DNA of 64,000 nt from RGIG6353 sp964558655 (GTDB lineage: Bacteria > Bacillota > Clostridia > Oscillospirales > SIG627). Shown in pieces: positions 57,989-64,000 of the stretch. Under the pieces are notes generated by a model that saw only the letters and a list, made by a program, of their open reading frames with translations, was not told the origin of the DNA and did not search any database. Positions within the stretch are counted from its first letter, which is position 1; every line of letters begins with the position of its first letter. Position numbers and translations under genes: made by a program. Location: positions 1-64,000 of the forward strand of contig CAZLEX010000004.1 of assembly GCA_964558655.1 (NCBI GenBank). The letters are read 5' to 3'.

Positions 57989-59572
57989 TCACATACTCTC
58001 GCTTGCCATTGAAAGCAAATTGCTTATCATATCCTTAAGATCTTTTGAAATATCCGTCTTGTTGATATTATTTAAAATCTTGTTGAAAGAAATTCCCGAT
58101 GCCCATTCATCTATATTGTCGGCAGAATATACATTGGAAGAGGGTACATCGACTTTCACGGATCCGCTCTTTTGATTTACACTCAAATTAAGTGTCAAAA
58201 GATTTCCTTTACTTTCACTCATAACTCTAAGCTTCATTTCAACGCTGTTCGAAGAAATATTCCACTCATATTGCAAATAAGGAGTTCCGAACAGTTCAAA
58301 AATTTGACTGAGATCTGTTCCTTTGCCAATGTTATTCCAAAGTTCATCTGTTAAAGATAATTTGATTTTACCGCTCGAGCCGTCCAAAGCAACATCGGAA
58401 AACTCTGCAACAAAGCTTTCAGTTCCGTCAACTGTGACTGTATATTCAATATTTTTCTTTTTGGAAATTTCGCCTTTTCCGACAACCTTTAATACTTCAT
58501 AATCTTCAGACCAAACTGTAACTTCTTCAGCGATTTTACCGTTTGACGAAACAGAAATACACTTAAAGCCATCGCCTTCAAATTCAAAATCGATTCCGCA
58601 AAGTTCATTTGAAGCGTTGATATACATTGTAAAGTCAAAAGGCTCATCAACAATAATACTGTCAATATTATCAAGTGCGTCCTGTGCCGACTTTATAACT
58701 TCATTCCAATCACTGTCCCAATCGGTGATATCGTTTTCGGGAATTGCCGATACAAAATCGCGAACTATCTTTTCAAGAGTTTCATCGGCGATAAACTCTT
58801 TGAGTACGGAACTTACAACAGAACGAACGGTTTCTTCGTCGAGTGTAACATCACAACGCCTAATTTCTTCCGAAACGCCGTTTACCGTAACGGTCACAGT
58901 CTCAACTTTACTGCTTGTCAGAGAATCCATAACAATCTTTATGTATCTTTCAAGAACGGATACCGCAACATCTTCGGACGGAAGTGCATTGATTATATCT
59001 TCGATATATTCAAAGCTCAGTAACGCCTCTTCGGATATATCAAGAGGATATTCTATCCAACTTGAATTGAGTTCCGGCAGTCTCACATACACTATGTTTT
59101 TCTGCATATCGACTATACTCTCAGCACTGACAACAGAAACATTTCCTATGAGAACACCCATAGCAAGCTTGTATGCGTTTTTACCTGTTTCTCCGTCAAA
59201 AGAAAGACCTATTTTTTCAAAGCCTTCAAGAGAGACGGAAATACCGCTTGACGCAAGCATCTGTTCTAAATAATCAATAACATCATCACCGATTTCGAGC
59301 GACAGTTCACCGGATGCACCCGTCAAATCGGTTGACTTAACATTTTTTAAGTAAGATGCAACAAGATCACCGGTTCCGTCTTTGATTTCTTCTTTAAGGT
59401 AATCAAAAACTTCTTCATCCGAAACAGGTTCATCGGATTTCCCTTTATCTTGTTTTACTTTATTATCATCATCATTGCTTTCTTCTTTGTTGCATGAAAA
59501 CAAAGAAAAGCAAAGAGTCAATGACATTGCAAAAACAAGTATTAAAGCTAAAATTTTCTTTGAAATATTCAT
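57989..59572 (-). CDS. Lipoprotein of unknown function, paralogue of the ABC-linked protein
   Basis: 527 residues. Signal peptide with lipobox LFSC, then an acidic/serine linker (EESNDDDNK) and a large extracytoplasmic domain. Patterns shared, in the same order, with the neighbouring membrane-anchored protein: VYVRLPELNSSWIEYPL, VTVTVNGVSEEIRRCDVTL, FTMYINASNELCGIDF, DELWNNIGKGTDLSQIF and the closing NIDEWASGISFNKILNNI region. No known family was recognised. The ATG at 59570-59572 has AAAGGAG six bases upstream; a longer reading to 59674 would include the promoter. Single-gene unit. Confidence 0.78.
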   Translation of the reverse strand: MNISKKILALILVFAMSLTLCFSLFSCNKEESNDDDNKVKQDKGKSDEPVSDEEVFDYLKEEIKDGTGDLVASYLKNVKSTDLTGASGELSLEIGDDVIDYLEQMLASSGISVSLEGFEKIGLSFDGETGKNAYKLAMGVLIGNVSVVSAESIVDMQKNIVYVRLPELNSSWIEYPLDISEEALLSFEYIEDIINALPSEDVAVSVLERYIKIVMDSLTSSKVETVTVTVNGVSEEIRRCDVTLDEETVRSVVSSVLKEFIADETLEKIVRDFVSAIPENDITDWDSDWNEVIKSAQDALDNIDSIIVDEPFDFTMYINASNELCGIDFEFEGDGFKCISVSSNGKIAEEVTVWSEDYEVLKVVGKGEISKKKNIEYTVTVDGTESFVAEFSDVALDGSSGKIKLSLTDELWNNIGKGTDLSQIFELFGTPYLQYEWNISSNSVEMKLRVMSESKGNLLTLNLSVNQKSGSVKVDVPSSNVYSADNIDEWASGISFNKILNNINKTDISKDLKDMISNLLSMASESM

Positions 59573-59617
59573 AAAGCACTCCTTTAAAGATATTGTATGA
59601 AAAACACTCACACCAAT

Positions 59618-59646
59618 ATGATATAATAAAAGAGATAAAAAGTCAA
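59618..59646 (-). promoter_or_regulatory. Promoter of the lipoprotein paralogue
   Basis: Minus strand TTGACT (59641-59646) and TATCAT (59618-59623), spacer 17. Confidence 0.7.
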
Positions 59647-59699
59647 TACTTTTTTCCTCTTTGAAAGTTGTCAAAAAGATGGGAATTTACCAAAAAATT

Positions 59700-59713
59700 C
59701 GGCACAAGTACCG
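59700..59713 (-). terminator. Weak terminator after the histidine kinase
   Basis: Minus-strand short stem CGGTA/TGCCG with one T-G pair and a four-base loop, followed by AATTTTTT. Placed right after the kinase stop. Confidence 0.4.
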
Positions 59714-59722
59714 TGTCTCGCC

Positions 59723-60898
59723 CTACTGTTTCGGAAACAAAACTCTTACGCTGGTTCCTCCTCCGTCTACACTGTAAAGTTCAATGTGTGCCTGATGAAG
59801 TTTTGCGGCATGTTTTACTATAGACAAACCGAGTCCCGTACCTCCGACTTCCTTTGAGTGACTTTTGTCAACTCTGTAAAAGCGTTCGAAAACCCTCTCC
59901 CTATATTCCTCCGGGATACCTATACCTGTATCGCAAACAGTTAAAGAAATACTCTCTTCATTCTCTTTTATTTCCACGGATACGGACCCGTTTTCACGGT
60001 TGTACTTTATTGCGTTATCCACAAGATTAAAGATAATGCCTTCCAACAGTTGAACAATTCCGTTTATATAACAGCTTTTTCCGGACAAAGAGAGCGTTAT
60101 TCCGTATCTTTCGGCTTTTGTCTCAAGCAAACTTATTGTTTTTTGAGCAAGGGAAAAGAGATCCACATTTTCTCTTTCGGTATTTCCGCCTCCTTCATCA
60201 AGCCGAGAAAGTTTAATGGTATCATCTATCAAATCGATAAGTCGCTGCGATTCCGACCAAATATTTGATAAGAAACGCTCTTTATCCTCTTCTCTAACCA
60301 TATTGTTCTTTAAAAGTTCGGCATATCCGGAGATTACATGAAGCGGTGTTTTAAGTTCATGGGATACATTGGCGGTAAATTCCCGCCGTATGAAAGCACT
60401 TTTTTCTTTTTCGCTTTCACGCAAAATGAGAATTGCAATACTGCATACGGCTCCTTTTTCAAAAAACGGATCGGCTGACAGTTCGTATTCGGAACCGTCT
60501 ATAATAAGCCCTGTTTCAGAATGTTTGCCGTCTTTTGCACGATTTATAAGTCCCCGTATTGCCGGCGAATGAGAATTTGTTATCAGATTTGTTTTTGACG
60601 GCTCTTTTATGTTTAAAAGAGTTTTTGCCGCTGAATTTGAAAAAATTATATTCCCGTTTCCGTCGATGATAATCAAACCTTCGCTCAAAACGCCTACGGT
60701 ATTTTCAAAAAGAGCGAGAGTTTTTCCACTGCCCTCGCTATCGGATAATTTTTTTCTTTTTTCGATTTTTAAAAAAACAAAAGTCAGAAAAACGGCTGAT
60801 AACACAAGAGCTGAAACTGCACAAACCTTTAAATCGAGAAGCACAAATAATATTGCCGAAATCAAGAAAAAAAGTGTTGAAACAAACAGTTTTCTCAT
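59723..60898 (-). CDS. PhoR-type sensor histidine kinase
   Basis: 391 residues. Two closely spaced N-terminal helices (residues 5-43) with almost no extracytoplasmic loop, a PAS domain at about 66-165 (GVLSEGLIIIDGNGNIIFSNSAA), dimerisation/phosphoacceptor H180 in NVSHELKTPLH, and an ATPase domain with NAIKYN, DTGIGIP and GGTGLGLSIV. The missing sensor loop implies that it senses through partners or inside the membrane, as PhoR of many Firmicutes does. Start overlaps the stop of the regulator gene by four bases. Confidence 0.94.
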   Translation of the reverse strand: MRKLFVSTLFFLISAILFVLLDLKVCAVSALVLSAVFLTFVFLKIEKRKKLSDSEGSGKTLALFENTVGVLSEGLIIIDGNGNIIFSNSAAKTLLNIKEPSKTNLITNSHSPAIRGLINRAKDGKHSETGLIIDGSEYELSADPFFEKGAVCSIAILILRESEKEKSAFIRREFTANVSHELKTPLHVISGYAELLKNNMVREEDKERFLSNIWSESQRLIDLIDDTIKLSRLDEGGGNTERENVDLFSLAQKTISLLETKAERYGITLSLSGKSCYINGIVQLLEGIIFNLVDNAIKYNRENGSVSVEIKENEESISLTVCDTGIGIPEEYRERVFERFYRVDKSHSKEVGGTGLGLSIVKHAAKLHQAHIELYSVDGGGTSVRVLFPKQ

Positions 60899-61569
60899 TG
60901 TTTTTCCTCAAGTCTGTATCCGATTCCGCGTACCGTTTCAATGTATTTCCCGCAACCCCCGAGTTTCGTTCTGAGCGTTCCTATATGTACATCAACGGTT
61001 CGCGTACCTCCCGGAAAATTATCTCCCCAAACGGAAAGCAAAAGCTGTTCCCTCGAAAACACCCTACACGGTTCCGTCATAAACTTTTCGAGCAAATCGT
61101 ATTCTTTGAGAGTTAAGTTTATGCGTTCGTTTTCAACAGCGACCGTATGTTCCGAAACCGACAGGGAAAGTTTTCCGACAACGAGCGTTTTTTCACTCAA
61201 ATCCGGTTTTGAACGGCGTAAAACCGCCTTAACTCTTGAAAGCATTTCCATCATTCCGAAAGGTTTCGTCAGATAATCGTCGGCTCCGGTGTCAAGGCCT
61301 ATTACTTTGTCATATTCCGTACTTTTTGCCGAAGCGATAATTACGGGAATTTGCGTCCATGCGGGCTTTGAACGGATTTTTTTCAAAATAGAAATTCCGT
61401 CCTCACCCGGTAACATCACATCAAGCAAAATAAGATCGGGAATTCGTTTTTCCAATGCTTCAAAAAGACTTTTCCCATCACCGAATCCCTCAGCTTCAAA
61501 CGATGAAGCCGCAAGTGTGTATATCATAAGGTCGCGTGCCGCATTATCGTCTTCTACACAGAAAATCAT
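60895..61569 (-). CDS. PhoP/PhoB-type response regulator
   Basis: 224 residues. Receiver domain with acidic pocket EDD (6-8), phosphoacceptor D50 (LILLDVMLPGEDG), and switch/lysine region SAKSTEYDKVIGLDTGADDYLTKPF. Winged helix of the OmpR/PhoB class in the C-terminal half (LTLKEYDLLEKF, RTVDVHIGTLRTKLG, IETVRGIGYRL). GGAG before the start. Pairs with the following kinase; the regulon is unknown. Twenty bases after the ECF gene without a terminator, so it may share a transcript with it. Confidence 0.95.
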   Translation of the reverse strand: MIFCVEDDNAARDLMIYTLAASSFEAEGFGDGKSLFEALEKRIPDLILLDVMLPGEDGISILKKIRSKPAWTQIPVIIASAKSTEYDKVIGLDTGADDYLTKPFGMMEMLSRVKAVLRRSKPDLSEKTLVVGKLSLSVSEHTVAVENERINLTLKEYDLLEKFMTEPCRVFSREQLLLSVWGDNFPGGTRTVDVHIGTLRTKLGGCGKYIETVRGIGYRLEEKQ

Positions 61570-61588
61570 GTGAACACTCCTTTACAAT

Positions 61589-62116
61589 TCAAGATTTTAA
61601 ATTGGCGTTTTTAAGCCTTTTAAGCACTTGTGAAAGCGGTATGACAAGAAATCCCGCAACAAAATTCCCGCATGCGTGTATAATATCAAAATACAATCCG
61701 GCACCTATCCAGGCGATCATCGCTTTAAAACTCAAATGGAACATTATCGCCTGAGCGGGAGCGTAAAGCGTTCCGAACAGTATTCCGTGAGCGGCACAGA
61801 CAAGGGGATAAACCACAGCCCCTGTCTTTAAAGAAATATTTTTCGGAATAAGCATGGCAAATCCCCACAGTATCGTCCATATGTACATATAAGGAATCCA
61901 CCACATACTGAATCCGGAATAAAGTCCCTGCAAAAAAACATAAATATATATCGGAAAAAGTGCTTTTTTTCGATATACCAGCGTATATGTTACCGTCAGT
62001 GCGGCAAGCGGATGAATATTCGGAAGCGGTTCAAAAACGATTTTTGAAATGAGCATAAGGGAGCCGAGCATTGAAAAAACAATGAGTTCCCTAAGCTTTG
62101 AAAACCGTACAGACAT
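61589..62116 (-). CDS. ECF transporter S component
   Basis: Membrane protein of 175 residues with five or six helices. PNIHPLAALTVTYTLVY, the aromatic MWWIPYMYIWTILWGFAML segment and a helix-rich C-terminus match energy-coupling factor S components; the substrate is not evident. It is coupled to the DUF4430 lipoprotein (TAATG overlap), a pairing that suggests cobalamin or a related large cofactor. There is no ECF A/A'/T module nearby, so it would use a shared one. Confidence 0.82.
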   Translation of the reverse strand: MSVRFSKLRELIVFSMLGSLMLISKIVFEPLPNIHPLAALTVTYTLVYRKKALFPIYIYVFLQGLYSGFSMWWIPYMYIWTILWGFAMLIPKNISLKTGAVVYPLVCAAHGILFGTLYAPAQAIMFHLSFKAMIAWIGAGLYFDIIHACGNFVAGFLVIPLSQVLKRLKNANLKS

Positions 62117-62613
62117 TAGCCTTTTGTATAAACAGCCTCGTAAACGGCACCTTCTTCAATAGGTGTCTGCGAAACGCCGACATTAAGCATTTCTCCGTCT
62201 TTGTAGAAACACCACCAAGCACCGTCTGTATTATAATCGGCACTCTCTCCGTCAACCGTAGTGACAAATAAACCGTATTGGCTTTCTTCGCCTTCTATAA
62301 GCTTAAATTCGAGAAGTGCATCTCCGAGATTATCTTCTTTTGTATCAAGAAGAATATCTACTTTACTGCCGTCCGCATGAGTGACTCTTAAAGTATATTT
62401 TACATAGCCTTCGCCTCTGTCATTGAGGTAATTATATTTCTTTTGAGGCACACTTGCATCATCGTCGTTATTGTTATCGGGATTAAGAGTGTCCTGCTGT
62501 GTGTTTTCGTTATCGGGAGTTTGAGGTGTTTCGGATTTCGTTTTGTTTGTGCAAGCACAAAGAAGCGAAAGCGAAATAAGAATTGCTAATATAAGTGATG
62601 TGATTTTTTTCAT
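62116..62613 (-). CDS. DUF4430 domain lipoprotein
   Basis: 165 residues. Lipobox LCAC, a linker rich in Asn/Asp (DNNNDDDAS), and a C-terminal DUF4430 domain (VDILLDTKEDNLGDALLEF, GAWWCFYKDGEMLNVGVSQTPIEEGAVYEAVYT), a fold related to the C-terminal domain of transcobalamin-like proteins. Tethered outside the membrane, it may present a ligand to the coupled ECF S component. Starts 16 bases after recG. Confidence 0.87.
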   Translation of the reverse strand: MKKITSLILAILISLSLLCACTNKTKSETPQTPDNENTQQDTLNPDNNNDDDASVPQKKYNYLNDRGEGYVKYTLRVTHADGSKVDILLDTKEDNLGDALLEFKLIEGEESQYGLFVTTVDGESADYNTDGAWWCFYKDGEMLNVGVSQTPIEEGAVYEAVYTKG

Positions 62614-62629
62614 TATTTTTTTCCTTCTT

Positions 62630-64000
62630 TCATATTTTATCTTTATATTTTTCCGCCAATTGCATAGCGGATTTCAACAGTGTAATATTTCCTGCCGATT
62701 TTGCAAAAGAAAACGGCATATCTCCATGCTGACGATTCCCGAAAAAATCGCCCGGTCCTCTCTTTTCAAGGTCATATTCGGCAATTTCAAACCCGTCTTT
62801 TGAACGGCACATAAACGAAAGGCGTTCAAGAGCATCACGGCTTTTCGACGGAGTTATCAATATACAATGACTTTGAGCATTGCCTCTTCCGACTCTTCCG
62901 CGAAGCTGATGAAGCTGTGCCAATCCGAACCGCTCGGCGTTTTCAATCGCTATAACCGTTGCATTGGGAACATCAATTCCGACTTCTATTACCGTAGTAG
63001 CAACGAGTAAATCGATATCGTGTCCGGCAAACGCTTCCATAATTTCTCTTTTTTCGTCACTTTTCATTTTTCCGTGAATAAGCCCCACACGGTAATCCGA
63101 CAGTTTTTTTGAAAGCGTTTCGTAAACCTGCTGTGCACTTAACAAATCCGGAAACAGTTCATCGTCGTCCTCTACCAACGGGCATATTACATAACCCTGA
63201 TATCCGAGAGACAGCTGTTTCCCGATAAAAGAGTACAGTCTGTCTTTTTTTGACGGAGGTATGAGAAATGTTTCTATGCTCATACGCCCCTTTGGGACCT
63301 CATCTATTACGGATATATCAAGTCCCGCATAAAGAAACATGGCAAGTGTACGCGGGATCGGAGTTGCCGACATTACGAGAGAATTCGGAGCTTCGGCCAT
63401 TGACAAAAGTTTTTCTCTTTGAGCCACTCCGAAACGGTGCTGTTCGTCCGTAATTACAAGCCGTATATTTTTTGCGTTTATCCCGCTTTCAAACAGTGCG
63501 TGAGTGCCGACGAGAATCAAAGGCATATCCGACAGAAGTTTTTTTTCAAGGACTTTTCTTTCCACAGCCGTTGTTGAACCGGTAAGCAAAAGCACGGGTA
63601 TTTCATGCTTTGCCATAATTTTCGAAAGACTTTCGAAATGCTGCCGTGCTAAAATTTCCGTAGGAGCCATTATTACGGATTTCGCATGATTTTTCGCCGT
63701 CATGTACATTGCCGCAGCGGCAACCACCGTTTTCCCGGAACCTACATCTCCCTGAACAAGACGCTTCATGGCACGACACCGTTTCGCTCCTCCGCCCGTC
63801 AAATCGTTTTCTATTTCGTTTATAGCTCTTTTTTGAGCTTCGGTAAGAGTAAACGGAAGTGAATTGCAGAACACAGTGAGATCCGTTTTTTCAAATGAAT
63901 CCACTATTTGCATATTCTCCCGTTTTATCAGCTTGAGAGACGCAAGTGCAAAGTTAAAAAGTTCTTCAAAAGCGAAACGCTCGGAAGCTTTTTTCGCTTC
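62630..64000 (-). CDS. recG: ATP-dependent DNA helicase RecG (C-terminal part; gene runs off the window)
   Basis: Fork-reversal helicase of DNA repair. The reading frame stays open to the last base of the window, so the wedge domain is mostly outside. Visible: the end of the wedge linker helix (EELFNFALASLKLIKRE), FTLTEAQKRAINEI, Walker A GDVGSGKTVVA, DEQH box TDEQHRFGVAQ, motif IV-VI region with HQLRGRVGRG and the C-terminal DFFGNRQHG. Followed closely by the DUF4430 gene. Confidence 0.97.
   Translation of the reverse strand, partial: EAKKASERFAFEELFNFALASLKLIKRENMQIVDSFEKTDLTVFCNSLPFTLTEAQKRAINEIENDLTGGGAKRCRAMKRLVQGDVGSGKTVVAAAAMYMTAKNHAKSVIMAPTEILARQHFESLSKIMAKHEIPVLLLTGSTTAVERKVLEKKLLSDMPLILVGTHALFESGINAKNIRLVITDEQHRFGVAQREKLLSMAEAPNSLVMSATPIPRTLAMFLYAGLDISVIDEVPKGRMSIETFLIPPSKKDRLYSFIGKQLSLGYQGYVICPLVEDDDELFPDLLSAQQVYETLSKKLSDYRVGLIHGKMKSDEKREIMEAFAGHDIDLLVATTVIEVGIDVPNATVIAIENAERFGLAQLHQLRGRVGRGNAQSHCILITPSKSRDALERLSFMCRSKDGFEIAEYDLEKRGPGDFFGNRQHGDMPFSFAKSAGNITLLKSAMQLAEKYKDKI

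Overview
The window comes from an AT-rich (by eye about 40% G+C) low-GC Gram-positive bacterium, most likely an anaerobic member of the Clostridia. This rests on the gene families: RNase J, the c-di-AMP receptor DarA/PstA, the PSP1/RicT protein, DUF512 radical SAM next to der and plsY, TSCPD protein, AbrB/SpoVT-type regulator, ThiT with a THI box, PrsA-like foldase lipoproteins and a small 2[4Fe-4S] ferredoxin. I saw no tRNA, rRNA, CRISPR array, transposase or phage gene. Most of the window is chromosomal backbone; gene starts were chosen by Shine-Dalgarno position and are often downstream of the longest possible start.

Left part (1-13.4 kb, minus strand): the rpoB-rpoC unit with its own promoter, then an MFS transporter, three tandem parvulin-like lipoproteins and mfd. 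From 13.4 to 22.2 kb: a two-ATPase/one-permease ABC system divergent from its likely TetR regulator, a TSCPD-MATE pair, a D,D-carboxypeptidase, an AI-2E family permease and an AbrB-type regulator preceded by a hairpin-rich 150-bp insert-like element. From 22.6 to 27.3 kb is the most accessory-looking locus: a GH127 enzyme and a GH5-like glycosidase around an AraC regulator that carries an apparent one-base frameshift.

Middle part (27.5-43.5 kb): pnp and rpsO with structured leaders, htpG behind a CIRCE operator, thiT behind a TPP riboswitch, rhamnulokinase, DUF512-der-plsY-ispE, yceD-rpmF, a peptide-binding lipoprotein, a cysteine-rich protein of unknown function and class II fructose-bisphosphate aldolase.

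Right part (43.7-64 kb): ruvC-ruvA-ruvB-RNase J-darA-holB-ricT on the plus strand, ferredoxin, lepA-hemW; then on the minus strand an ABC exporter operon led by a membrane-anchored protein of unknown family, a divergent lipoprotein paralogue of that protein, and recG followed by a DUF4430 lipoprotein, an ECF S component and a PhoP/PhoR-type two-component system. The paralogue pair with its ABC exporter, the GH127 locus with overlapping divergent promoters, and the hairpin element are the best candidates for something not yet described.
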